NCBI RefSeq assembly: GCF_009766095.1
Contig: NZ_LMUD01000023.1
Span: forward strand, 90,138 to 154,137
DNA: 64,000 nucleotides
DNA from: Granulicella sp. S190
GTDB taxonomy: Bacteria; Acidobacteriota; Terriglobia; Terriglobales; Acidobacteriaceae
Direction of reading: 5' to 3'
Shown here: positions 18,016 to 27,223 of the stretch, piece by piece
Layout of the letters: every line of letters starts with the position of its first letter
Numbering within the stretch: position 1 is the stretch's first letter
The notes under the pieces: model-generated
The model's input: only the letters and a program-made list of their open reading frames with translations
Told to the model about the DNA's origin: nothing
Databases searched by the model: none
Translations under genes and position numbers: made by a program

Positions 18016-20712
18016 ATGGCACATACTCCCTACCCACAGACTGATCGCGAGTTGATGCGATTAATTGAGCGCTCACCCGGGCACCGTGCTGGGTACAAGC
18101 AGCTGATTCGCGAGCTTGGTATGGGCGGCGGACGCGAGCGCAGATTGCTGCTCGAGCAGCTTTCCCGAATCACAGCTCGCGGCGAATTGGTGAAGGTTGA
18201 TAGCGAGCAGTGGAGCCTGCCAACAGCTACACCAGAGAAGACGAAGCGGCCAAAGCGCGGTGCAGTTGAGATGCCAGTAGAGCACCGGCCAACACGAGAC
18301 AAACTGCTTGCGGGGAAACTCGATCTGCATCGCGATGGCTACGGTTTTGTGCGACCCAATGGAAGTGTAGACCGAAGCGATGATCTCTTTATTCCACCCC
18401 ATGAGTTGAACGGTGCAATGCAGGGCGACGAGGTGCTGGTAGACGAGGCACCTCCGGGTAGAGACGGACGTCGGTCGGGTAGGGTTGCGAGAGTGCTGAA
18501 TCGAAAGAACCCCACAGTGGTAGGGATCTTTCATTATGCAAGAGCACATCGAGGCGGCAACAACCCCGGGGAAAGTCTTCCCCTAGTCAATGGAAACTAC
18601 ATTACGCCTCTGGATGAGCGGATGACTCAGGCGATATTGATTCCAGAGGGCGCGGAGATTTCCCCTACTTTGAAGCAGACGCCGCATCGCGTTCTCGGGG
18701 AAGAGGCTCATGCGCAACAGTCTCATTGGTCCGAAGAACTGGATCCGCACAAGCCCCTCGAAGGACTTGCCGTCGATGTGGAGATCACCGATTTTCCGAC
18801 TGCGGGAAGGCCCGCGCGCGGACGCATCATCGAAGTGCTAGGCCCCCCCGATGCATTTGGGGTGGACGTTGAAATTATCATTCGCAAACATCATCTTCCG
18901 CATATATTTCCGGCGAACGTGCTGGCCGAAGCGACAGCTTCCGCGGCACAAACGGTGGAGTTGCTGGAAGACAGTGAAATCGCGCGTCGAATTGATTTTC
19001 GCGGGCGAAATATTGTCACGATCGATGGCGAAACAGCGCGAGACTTTGACGATGCGGTGCTGGTGGCACCGATGTCGAATGGCAATTGGGAGCTGCAGGT
19101 TCACATTGCAGATGTGAGCCACTACGTAAGGCCGGGAACGGCGTTGGATCTCGAGGCTCGTCTTCGCGGAACATCAGTCTATTTTCCTGACCGCGCTATT
19201 CCAATGCTGCCGCCACAGCTCTCAAGCGGAATGTGCAGCCTGCGACCAGACGAGGATCGGCTGGTGCTTAGCTGCATTATGGAGATTGATTATCGTGGCG
19301 AAGTGCTGGGTTACAAAGTGTGCGAGGGGATCATTCGCAGCGCAAAACGAATGACCTATACACAGATCCAGGGAGTGCTCGATGGCAACGTCGAGACGCG
19401 GGCAGAGTTTTCTACCCTCGTGTCGGAGTTCGAGCAGATGTATGAGTTGGCACTGAAGCTGAATGCAAAGCGACATCGGCGCGGATCAATTGATTTCGAT
19501 CTGCCGGAGCCTGTGATTCAGTTCGATCCGGACGGCAACATGGAGGCGATCGTTCGATCCCAGCGCGGATGGGCTCACCGGCTGATCGAAGAGTTCATGT
19601 TGTCCGCGAATGAATGCGTTGCGACGTGGATCGAGTCGCAGAGAGTAGCGAGTGTATATCGAATTCACGAGGTACCCGATCCAAAACGGATTGTCGATTT
19701 TGAAGAGACCGCAAGCCAGTTTGGATATTCCTTGGGTTTCAGCAGTCTGCCTGTTAAAAGGATCCAAACAAGGGGGGATCGGCGCGATGTTCGCGGCACA
19801 GATCGTCAGGTGAAGACGCATGAGGTTGCGGAGTCGATTCCGGTAACGCCGCAGATGTATCAAAAGTTGACAGCAAAGATTGCCGGAAAAGCAGAGGAGC
19901 GAATCCTTTCGTACCTGATGCTGCGATCACTGAAACAAGCCCGATATAGTGAGAAGAACGTTGGCCACTTCGCATTAGCGAGTCCGAGCTATACGCACTT
20001 CACCTCGCCAATCCGGCGCTTTCCGGATTTGATCGTCCACAGGCTGTTGCGCGAACTTATCCAAAGTGGCGCTGACACGAAGGGCGCAGCAATTCTGTCA
20101 GACGCTCCACAACCCTGGGGTGAAAAGGGGATCACCAAAGATCAGGCGCGAGATGCTGGCCGTCCGAACTTGGAGGGGCCAATTCCCGAGGCCGAACTAG
20201 GTGCAATTGCTGCAGAGTCCAGTCAGTCAGAGCGAAGGGCCGACGATGCAGAGCGCGAGCTCATTGAGTGGAAGAAGATTAAGTTCATGCAGGACCGTGT
20301 AGGTGAAGACTTCAATGCAATTATTCTTTCATGTACAAAGTACGGTTTCTTCGTCGAACTGGATAGTCTATTCATTGAGGGCTTGGTGCCGCTAACGTCG
20401 CTACAGGACGATCGCTACATGTTTCGCGATACGGACCGGCAAATCGTCGGAACCCGAAATGGACAGGTGTTCAAGATGGGGCAACGGGTACACGTGCTGC
20501 TGGATCGCATCGATCGCCAACAACGAAGATTGCAGTTCGCCTTAATTCCAGAAGAGAACAATGCGAAGCCCCGATCGCTGCGTAAGTCAAAGACGGCTGC
20601 TAGTGCGAGCGGGGAAAGACCACACTCAAGCCCAAACCGTTCAGGCAAAAAGGAGAAGACAAAGTCGAAGGTTCGGGAACGAAACAAAAAGTCGAAAGGA
20701 AAACGGCGTTAG
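18016..20712 (+). CDS. rnr: Ribonuclease R
   Basis: A 3'-5' exoribonuclease of 898 residues that degrades structured RNA and acts in RNA quality control. Domains in order: an N-terminal winged helix (SPGHRAGYKQLIRELGM), cold-shock domains (GYGFVRPNGSVDRSDDLFIPP), the RNB catalytic domain with VTIDGETARDFDDAVL (the Asp cluster) and FTSPIRRFPDLIVHRLL, then an S1 domain (ILSCTKYGFFVELDSLFIEGLVPL) and a Lys/Arg/Ser-rich tail of ~60 residues. The ~70 residues between the RNB motif and S1 include a Pro/Gly-rich insertion (about 690-740). GGAG lies before the start. Its final four bases overlap the convergent gene. Confidence 0.95.
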   Translation: MAHTPYPQTDRELMRLIERSPGHRAGYKQLIRELGMGGGRERRLLLEQLSRITARGELVKVDSEQWSLPTATPEKTKRPKRGAVEMPVEHRPTRDKLLAGKLDLHRDGYGFVRPNGSVDRSDDLFIPPHELNGAMQGDEVLVDEAPPGRDGRRSGRVARVLNRKNPTVVGIFHYARAHRGGNNPGESLPLVNGNYITPLDERMTQAILIPEGAEISPTLKQTPHRVLGEEAHAQQSHWSEELDPHKPLEGLAVDVEITDFPTAGRPARGRIIEVLGPPDAFGVDVEIIIRKHHLPHIFPANVLAEATASAAQTVELLEDSEIARRIDFRGRNIVTIDGETARDFDDAVLVAPMSNGNWELQVHIADVSHYVRPGTALDLEARLRGTSVYFPDRAIPMLPPQLSSGMCSLRPDEDRLVLSCIMEIDYRGEVLGYKVCEGIIRSAKRMTYTQIQGVLDGNVETRAEFSTLVSEFEQMYELALKLNAKRHRRGSIDFDLPEPVIQFDPDGNMEAIVRSQRGWAHRLIEEFMLSANECVATWIESQRVASVYRIHEVPDPKRIVDFEETASQFGYSLGFSSLPVKRIQTRGDRRDVRGTDRQVKTHEVAESIPVTPQMYQKLTAKIAGKAEERILSYLMLRSLKQARYSEKNVGHFALASPSYTHFTSPIRRFPDLIVHRLLRELIQSGADTKGAAILSDAPQPWGEKGITKDQARDAGRPNLEGPIPEAELGAIAAESSQSERRADDAERELIEWKKIKFMQDRVGEDFNAIILSCTKYGFFVELDSLFIEGLVPLTSLQDDRYMFRDTDRQIVGTRNGQVFKMGQRVHVLLDRIDRQQRRLQFALIPEENNAKPRSLRKSKTAASASGERPHSSPNRSGKKEKTKSKVRERNKKSKGKRR

Positions 20713-21185
20713 ATTGTTGCATTTGCGGGGATGCCGAACAGCCCGGTAAGTAGGAGCAAAAAAGCCATGATTAAGAGGACAACTCTCGCCTGATGCAGCC
20801 GGTCCCAGCGGCGCCGGTCCTGAAGCCAGCAGTCATAGGGGTGCTCTGGATCGATCTTAGCGATGCGATTGTTGATCGGCACGAGCATGGCGATGGTAAA
20901 CAGAATGGTCACAGCCCATAGTCCGCCTGCCAATAGAAGGAACAAACCAGGCCCGCTCGAAATCGGGCGATGCTCGGAAGCAGCGCCGAGGATCAACACA
21001 AGGGCCAAGCCATACCAGAGAGGCATCGCTTTGCCGAGTATGCTGGCTAACGGCGCTGCGATTTTGGTGTGGGTCCTGTCGTCCACCTTGTACAGCTGCG
21101 GATGAACGAAGACTGCGACGGCCAACTCGTTGCCTGCCATCAATCCGACTATGGCTGTGGTCGCTATGTCGTAGGCAACGGTCAT
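20709..21185 (-). CDS. DUF1772-like membrane protein
   Basis: A 158-residue inner-membrane protein with four hydrophobic segments (residues 6-26, 55-70, 82-100 and 133-155). The N-terminal MAGNELAVAVFVHPQL and the WDRLHQARVVLLIMAFLLLL C-terminal segment are typical of the anthrone-oxygenase-like DUF1772 group. The function is unknown in bacteria. It is convergent to rnr with a four-base overlap, and the next gene (21273) is divergent from it. Confidence 0.75.
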   Translation of the reverse strand: MTVAYDIATTAIVGLMAGNELAVAVFVHPQLYKVDDRTHTKIAAPLASILGKAMPLWYGLALVLILGAASEHRPISSGPGLFLLLAGGLWAVTILFTIAMLVPINNRIAKIDPEHPYDCWLQDRRRWDRLHQARVVLLIMAFLLLLTGLFGIPANATI

Positions 21186-21272
21186 AGCAGGGTTGGATGC
21201 ATTGCCATTCGGGCGGATGCAGTGAAATTGCGGTGCGCATCGTAAAATGAAAGCTTCAAAGGAGTTCTAGCT

Positions 21273-21545
21273 ATGGCGCATATGGTTTTCGACACAAGAC
21301 TCAAGGCAGAGATGGAGGGGCTGGACGAACCGCCGTTCGATTCAGACTTTGGCCAGAAGATCTTCAAGAATGTCTCAAAAAAGTCGTGGGGTGAGTGGGT
21401 GGAGAGGCAGAAAATGCTCCTGAACGAGTACCGCCTGCAACCATGGACCCGCGAGGCGCAAGAGTTTCTGGTTGAACAGATGAATGAGTTCTTCTTTGGG
21501 GAAGGCGGCTCCTTGCCAAAGGAGTTTGTGGCTCCTACCACCTAA
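21273..21545 (+). CDS. yggX: YggX-like Fe(II)-trafficking protein lacking the conserved cysteine
   Basis: A 90-residue protein that aligns along its length with E. coli YggX: FGQKIFKNVSKKSWGEW matches the GKRIYNEISKEAWAQW region, QKMLLNEYRL matches QTMLINEKKL, and EQMNEFFFGEG matches EQEMVNFLFEG. YggX is small and cytoplasmic, proposed to carry iron to Fe-S assembly and repair. The Cys in the N-terminal IFCTF motif is Asp here (VFDTRL), so any Cys-dependent function would be lost. The start has AAGGAG about eight bases upstream. It is monocistronic, 104 bases before tRNA-Pro. Confidence 0.8.
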   Translation: MAHMVFDTRLKAEMEGLDEPPFDSDFGQKIFKNVSKKSWGEWVERQKMLLNEYRLQPWTREAQEFLVEQMNEFFFGEGGSLPKEFVAPTT

Positions 21546-21648
21546 TGCATCAGCGTGCGAGTAGCCGCAAAAGTCTGACCAATCGTGTACACTTAGGTCT
21601 GCAATATACCCCGCCGTCACCCACCCGGGCTGACGTGCAAACAATAGT

Positions 21649-21725
21649 CGGGACGTGGCTCAGCCTGGTAGAGCGCACCCTTGGGGTGGGTGAGGTCGCT
21701 AGTTCGAATCTAGTCGTCCCGACCA
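21649..21725 (+). tRNA. tRNA-Pro (anticodon GGG)
   Basis: A cloverleaf of 77 bases including an encoded CCA. The acceptor stem is CGGGACG with CGTCCCG, the anticodon stem-loop is CACCC-TTGGGGT-GGGTG with GGG at positions 34-36, and the T arm contains GTTCGAAT. The discriminator base is A. It decodes CCC and CCU proline codons. Confidence 0.95.
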
Positions 21726-21798
21726 TTCATTTGTTCTCCTATTTTGAGTAATTTGCAGCAGAATCTATTTCTAACTTCACATGTGTGAGTCTCGCTGA

Positions 21799-22086
21799 TA
21801 CGTCCGCTTTGGAGTGTGGTCGGACGGAACGTTTGTGAACTACGAACATGGAGTGAACTCGGTAGTGAATCGCCTCCGCGAAGCTCTTGGGGATAAGGTG
21901 AGCAATCCGAGATTTGCTGAAACGCTAGCCCGTCGCGGCTATCGTTTCGTAGCTCCTGTGGAGCGAATTGCGTTTGAACAAGCTTCCGCCGTGGGCATAG
22001 TGGAACAGGTTTTGAAGGAGTCAACGATCATTCCGACGGTGTGGATTTCTCGACCCGGTTCTGGCTGCATCAGACGACCTGCCTAA
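21799..22086 (+). pseudogene. Fragment of an OmpR/CadC-like winged-helix regulator
   Basis: The frame VWSDGTFVNYEHGVNSVVNRLREALGD, followed by FAETLARRGYRFVAPVE, is the second half of the trans_reg_C winged-helix domain seen in acidobacterial one-component regulators. The first half is absent (an in-frame TGA precedes it) and the protein ends after about 40 further residues, where a transmembrane/TPR or TolB part would normally begin. It is therefore a relic. It lies directly downstream of tRNA-Pro. A GTG at 21814 is only a formal start. Confidence 0.65.
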
Positions 22087-22122
22087 GAGTTCGCACTCCG
22101 TTGTGCAGGCACTCTTCCTTTT
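22085..22122 (+). terminator. Possible terminator after the regulator relic
   Basis: The imperfect hairpin AAGAGT-TC-GCAC / GTGC-AGGC-ACTCTT is followed by CCTTTT. Stem quality is moderate because of internal loops. It lies at the end of the truncated regulator frame. Confidence 0.4.
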
Positions 22123-22452
22123 GCTGCAATTGATGCACCTAGGCTTCTATGTTGGGGCGCTCGCCAATTTGCATGTAAGAAGAAGCAATAGTTCGTCTCC
22201 TGCAGTTTGCGGAATGCCATGGATATGACGCACGCGAGCAATCCAAGGGGGCTGACCAGTTCCTGTCTTGGCTCCTCTCACAATCAAGTCAAAGGGATAG
22301 CTATCAGCAGGCATTAAGCTTACGGCATCTACAAGGAGTTGGGGCACTCCATCGCAAGCCAGGTTGGAAAGCTCGGTGCAAGCCAAGCAAAGCCTGATGT
22401 CAATGTGCAAAACCCTTGCAGAAAATTGCGGTTTCGATATGATGGGCTTCTC
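22123..22452. other. Intergenic stretch upstream of the large lipoprotein gene
   Basis: No convincing gene. An 87-codon minus frame (22147-22410) has no recognisable domain or ribosome binding site, and the plus frame that continues into the lipoprotein gene from 22339 lacks a signal peptide. The lipoprotein promoter is presumably here, but I cannot place it. Confidence 0.4.
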
Positions 22453-25400
22453 ATGAAATTCTTTAGCGGCCCCTTGCTCTGGACGATTTGTGTCTATTTC
22501 TGTTCGTTTTCTCTTTCAGGCTGTTCCGGCGGCGGGAACAGCTCCGGAGCTGGTGGAGGCACAACGACTCAGCCTGCTCCTGCGGTGACCTCGATCTCGC
22601 CCACGAAGCTGACTGCGGGCGCCGGCGTCACCATTGTAACTATCACTGGAACAAATTTTACGTCTGGCTCAACCGTTAAGGTTAACGGGGTGTCGGAGAC
22701 GACTACGTATGTGAGCGCCACACAGTTGACCGCTTCGGTTCCTGCCAGTCAACTTGCGTCCGGCGCAAATCTTTCGATCGTCGTATCGAATGGTTCGACA
22801 AGCAGCCCGAGTAGTGACACAGTCAGTCTCGAGGTAGACAATCCCGCCCCTGTGATCGCCAGCTTCTCGCCGTCTTCGCTACTAGTAGGCAACGCAGCGA
22901 CCCTCTCCATCAGTGGTACCGGTTTTGTACCGACGACAACGATCCAAGTCAATGGCGCCGCGCGGACGACGGCATTCGTGAGCAGCACCCATGTCAACGT
23001 GCCGCTTACCGCAGCGGACGTTGCCGCCGGTGGTGCGCTTTCGATTACGGCAGTCAACAATGCGCCGGGTGGAGGCACCTCGTCCGCGGCTTCGGTTCCG
23101 GTGAACAACCCAGCACCGACGATCACGGCGATCTCTCCTTCCAGTGTGGCAGCCGGAACCAACACGCCGACGACCGTTACGGTTGCGGGAACAAACTTTG
23201 CTGCCGGGTCCACGGTGATGGTTGGTACCACAGGCCACGCCGCGACGGTGATCAGTGGCAGCCAACTGACGTTTCAGCTCTCGGCGGCAGAGCAGGCTGC
23301 GGCCGGCAAACTGGCGATCACTGTGGTCAATGCGGGGGGCACCTCGAATGCCGTGAGCCTTACGGTCGCCACGGCTGCTTCATTGACTCCGACGCTGACT
23401 GCCGTAAATCCAGCCAGCTTCATCACTGGCGCAGGTGACAGCAACCTCAAGCTCTCTGGAACAAACTTCGACTTTAGCTCCGTCGTGCAGTGGAATGGCG
23501 CTTCATTGGTGACAAGTTATCAAGCAGGGGGGTATGGTGCGTATCTTTCAGCAGCAGTGCCGGCAGCCCTTCTGGCTTCCCCAGGTACGGCCAGCGTCAC
23601 CGTGGAGAATCCAGCTGCCCCCACCCCAACCTCGAATGCACTCTCAGTAACGATCACGAATCCGCCGGTTCCGACACTCACTTCGACGACCCCGGGATAC
23701 GGCGCGATGAATACCGCTTTCCAAGTGACAGCATTAGGAACTGGATTCGCTTCAACGAGCGTGGTGAACTTCAGCGGAACACCACTAACGACGACATACA
23801 ACTCGTCAACATCCCTGTCGGCCAACGTCCCGGCCAGCCTAGTGGCAGCTCCGGGAAGCTACTCGATTACGGTGACTACCCCTGCACCAGGCGGCGGGAC
23901 AAGCACCGCCCAAACCTTTTCCACTTACATTCCCCTCGTCAGCAACAGCATGATCTACAACCCGGCAGACGGAATGATCTACGCATCCATCCCCGGGTCT
24001 GTGGGCGCGCCGATGGGCAACTCCGTTATCTCTGTAAACCCTGCGACGGGGGCGATCGGAATGCCGATCTTTGTCGGAAGTGAGCCGGACAAGCTTGCTT
24101 TGACTGCGGATGGAAGCTACCTGTGGGTGGGCCTGGACGGCGCTTCGTCAGTGCGAAAGGTCGATCTAACTGCGAACACGGCGGGGCTGCAGTTCAGCCT
24201 TCCAGCAGTAAACGGGGGAATTTATGATTCGCCCGCAAAGCCCCAGGCTCTGGCCGCTTTGCCGGGAGCTACTGACTCTGTTGTCGTCGCGCTAAGTAAC
24301 TCGAATCTGATCTCCAATGTCGGTCTCGCGATCTTCGACAGCGGTGTGATGCGTCCTAATGCAGCTCAAAATACGATCTATGATAACGAGATTAATGCGA
24401 TTCAAATAGATCAGAGCAGAAGCGAGATCTATGCGGGCGGGTCGGGTGCATACGATACTTACACCTATGCCAGCAGCGGACTGACGCAGAAGGTGGCGCT
24501 GACCAATATCAGTCCCGCGTCGAGCTCGCAGGATGAGATGCAGTTATTGTCGGGAAAGATATATACCGACTTCGGGCAGGTGTATGACGCCGAAGCCGGA
24601 GCACTGCTCGGTACACTCTACGCTACCGGCCAGACGATCGCGCAGGGCCCAACCATTGCGGATGCGACGCAGGGAAAGATCTTTACCCTCGACAATTCTA
24701 TGGGGCAGGGCTACAGCGGGTATAACCAGATTCAGATCTTCAACCTGAACGACTACACATCACCAAGACCCGCAATTCCAGTCAACGCACCCTATCTGGT
24801 GGGCAATAACTCCTACCCTTCGAGGTTAGTGCGGTGGGGCGCCAACGGGCTCGCCTTCCACACCGGTATTGGCATCTTCACGCTGCAATCCAATCTGGTG
24901 GCCGACCTGGGATCGACAGTGGCGGATCTGGGAGTAACGCTGACATCGGGTGGTTCAACCGCGACAGGCGATAATACCACTTACACCGCGCAGATCACCA
25001 ATAACGGGCCTTCGACCGCGACTGATGTCGTTGTGACGGCGCAGGGTCCTTTGACGGGTAGCGTTGTATCTGCTGTCCCGAACCAGGGGAGTTGCGGCGT
25101 AACGAACGGCGTCTCCTGCTCGTTTGGTAGCATCTCCAGCGGAGCAACGGTGTCGGTCACCTTCACGGTGCTGCAGGCCACGGCTGGTACATCGACGATG
25201 GCAGTGAGTGTGTTCGGATCGACGACCGACAGCAACAACGCAAACAACTCGGCGACCAGCTCAGTTACCGTTACAGGCGCCAGCTACAATGCGGCTGCCG
25301 TGCTGACCTCGATCAGTCCGGCAGCAATCCAGACTGGAACTACGGACGCTACCCTGACAGTAAATGGCACCGGGTTTGTTAGTGGATCGACGGTCATGCT

Positions 25401-26841
25401 GGGCTCTACGACACTGTCGACGACCTTCGTCAGTGCAACTCAGCTCACAGCCATTGTTCCCGCTTCCAACTTCAAGTCAATGGGATGGGCCCCAGTCACG
25501 GTTTCGACGCCTGCGCCCGGCGGAGGCACATCAGCTCCAGTCCCGCTTACGTACTTCGACGTACTGACAGTCGGCTTAAATCACATCGTGTACGACCCAT
25601 ACTCGCGCAACCTGCTGGCCAGCGTAGGGTCCGGCTCAAACACTGTGACGGGAAATTCAATCGTAGCCATCCAGCCGGATACTGCGACGATTGGGGCGGC
25701 CGTTCCCATCGGAAGTCAGCCGACGAACCTTGCTCTTACCTCTGATGGGCAGATCTTGTACACGATTCTCTCCGGCAGTCAGAGCGTAGCGCGCTTCAAC
25801 ATGCTGACCGGGCAGGCCGACTACACGTATCAAATACCTTCGAACTCCAGTTTTGACGGCGGTATTACGTTACGTGGTATTGCAGCGCAGCCGGGCACAG
25901 AAAACACCATCGCCCTCGACATCGCTTCCTTTACGGGCAATGCGATCTACGACTTCGATCCGGCGAATAAGACGGCAGCGATCCGTGGGCAGGCCAGTGG
26001 CCCCTACAGTGGCTCCTGCATCTCCTTCCTGGACGCTACGGACCTCCTGGCGTTCGACACGGACACGAGCGGCTCTACGCTGGATCACTACACCGTGACA
26101 TCTGCGGGCTTCACCTACTACAACTACTCGCAATACACCGAGTCGACTCTCAATAACTTCGGCTGTTTCAAGCTAAGTGGCGGGCTTGCCTTTGCGAACG
26201 GCGGCGGAATTGCTAATCCGGCGACAGTCCCGGCAACCCAGGTAGCTACCTTGAGCGGTGCCAGTGGTGGCGGCTTCTCCACCTCACAGGCTCTCGCGCC
26301 GGACAAGTCCTTGCAGCGAGCTTTCTATCCGGCGATCAGCTCATCTAGCTACTACTCGAGTTCTGCCGACGGCATTACTGCCTTCGATCTGAACACCTAC
26401 CTGCCGACCACAACCATGTCGCTCAATATGCCGGTCATCGAGGGCTTGACCAGTGGCTACTCTCAGGTGGATATCGTTCGCTGGGGACAGGATGGCTTGG
26501 CGGTACTAACTTCAACTGGGCATATTTACCTGCTGCGCGGCGCAGCCATTGTTCCTGGACTGATGATAGGTAGTGGTACTGTTGCGACCTTAAGCTCTGT
26601 CTCTTCGGCAACGCTTTCCAGTGGGTCGGGCAATGTTCTGCTGACCGTAACCGGTTCAAATTTTGCGCCCGGCGTTGCGGTTACCTGGAACGGTTCCTAC
26701 CGGACGACGACCATCGTTGATGCCACACATGTTACGGTTGCGATACCGGCAAGTGATCTGGCCAGTCCCTCTGCTGCAACCATAGTAGCGACGAACCCCG
26801 GCTCCTCGGCGTCGAACTCGTTGCAAATCACAATCAACTAG
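22453..26841 (+). CDS. Large TIG/beta-propeller lipoprotein
   Basis: The start at 22453 begins a signal peptide ending in LSGC (lipobox), so the 1462-residue protein is probably a lipid-anchored surface protein. After a Ser/Gly/Thr-rich linker come five IPT/TIG immunoglobulin-like modules (e.g. ISPTKLTAGAG, FSPSSLLVGNA, ISPSSVAAG). A beta-propeller-like region of ~320 residues follows (NPATGAIGMPIFVGSEPDKLALTADG), then a DUF11-type module (TYTAQITNNGPSTATDV), TIG 6, a second propeller (QPDTATIGAAVPIGSQPTNLALTSDG) and TIG 7. The two propellers are visibly paralogous, so the protein grew by internal duplication. Role unknown; adhesion or polymer binding would fit. The frame upstream to 22339 is not needed. 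Confidence 0.9.
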   Translation: MKFFSGPLLWTICVYFCSFSLSGCSGGGNSSGAGGGTTTQPAPAVTSISPTKLTAGAGVTIVTITGTNFTSGSTVKVNGVSETTTYVSATQLTASVPASQLASGANLSIVVSNGSTSSPSSDTVSLEVDNPAPVIASFSPSSLLVGNAATLSISGTGFVPTTTIQVNGAARTTAFVSSTHVNVPLTAADVAAGGALSITAVNNAPGGGTSSAASVPVNNPAPTITAISPSSVAAGTNTPTTVTVAGTNFAAGSTVMVGTTGHAATVISGSQLTFQLSAAEQAAAGKLAITVVNAGGTSNAVSLTVATAASLTPTLTAVNPASFITGAGDSNLKLSGTNFDFSSVVQWNGASLVTSYQAGGYGAYLSAAVPAALLASPGTASVTVENPAAPTPTSNALSVTITNPPVPTLTSTTPGYGAMNTAFQVTALGTGFASTSVVNFSGTPLTTTYNSSTSLSANVPASLVAAPGSYSITVTTPAPGGGTSTAQTFSTYIPLVSNSMIYNPADGMIYASIPGSVGAPMGNSVISVNPATGAIGMPIFVGSEPDKLALTADGSYLWVGLDGASSVRKVDLTANTAGLQFSLPAVNGGIYDSPAKPQALAALPGATDSVVVALSNSNLISNVGLAIFDSGVMRPNAAQNTIYDNEINAIQIDQSRSEIYAGGSGAYDTYTYASSGLTQKVALTNISPASSSQDEMQLLSGKIYTDFGQVYDAEAGALLGTLYATGQTIAQGPTIADATQGKIFTLDNSMGQGYSGYNQIQIFNLNDYTSPRPAIPVNAPYLVGNNSYPSRLVRWGANGLAFHTGIGIFTLQSNLVADLGSTVADLGVTLTSGGSTATGDNTTYTAQITNNGPSTATDVVVTAQGPLTGSVVSAVPNQGSCGVTNGVSCSFGSISSGATVSVTFTVLQATAGTSTMAVSVFGSTTDSNNANNSATSSVTVTGASYNAAAVLTSISPAAIQTGTTDATLTVNGTGFVSGSTVMLGSTTLSTTFVSATQLTAIVPASNFKSMGWAPVTVSTPAPGGGTSAPVPLTYFDVLTVGLNHIVYDPYSRNLLASVGSGSNTVTGNSIVAIQPDTATIGAAVPIGSQPTNLALTSDGQILYTILSGSQSVARFNMLTGQADYTYQIPSNSSFDGGITLRGIAAQPGTENTIALDIASFTGNAIYDFDPANKTAAIRGQASGPYSGSCISFLDATDLLAFDTDTSGSTLDHYTVTSAGFTYYNYSQYTESTLNNFGCFKLSGGLAFANGGGIANPATVPATQVATLSGASGGGFSTSQALAPDKSLQRAFYPAISSSSYYSSSADGITAFDLNTYLPTTTMSLNMPVIEGLTSGYSQVDIVRWGQDGLAVLTSTGHIYLLRGAAIVPGLMIGSGTVATLSSVSSATLSSGSGNVLLTVTGSNFAPGVAVTWNGSYRTTTIVDATHVTVAIPASDLASPSAATIVATNPGSSASNSLQITIN

Positions 26842-27223
26842 CCGATCTTCAGAACGCAAGCGGAAATCCATCAGAGTGACTGATAGAGGGGAGTAAATTG
26901 GGATTGTGATGTCGCTTACTAGCGACTAAATAGCTTCTTCGTTTTCTCTGAATCAATTCGATAAGTCATGCCGCGGCAGCCGCGCTTCGATTTCGTTCTG
27001 TGGATGTTGCACTTGTTCCTAAGGCAACAGTTCACCGTCGACGAGGTATAACTAGCTAGATTCGATGAGTCGCAAGAACTCATTCAAACTTAGAATTTCG
27101 AATCGTCTATCAGGGCCGACCATTCTTCTTGGCTATTTATTTCAGCTACTTACAATCAGACGGACCATGGAGCGACATCATTTCACCCGACCGCTTCAGC
27201 CCGTCCCTGAAGGTTAGGTTCAG
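26842..27223. other. Intergenic region between convergent genes
   Basis: It separates the large lipoprotein from the leftward response regulator gene. I see no tRNA, repeat, coding frame or good terminator; it is somewhat AT-richer than its neighbours. Confidence 0.4.

Noticed and set aside
22147..22410. 87-codon minus-strand frame before the large lipoprotein
   Set aside because: No motif or ribosome binding site; appears to be chance.
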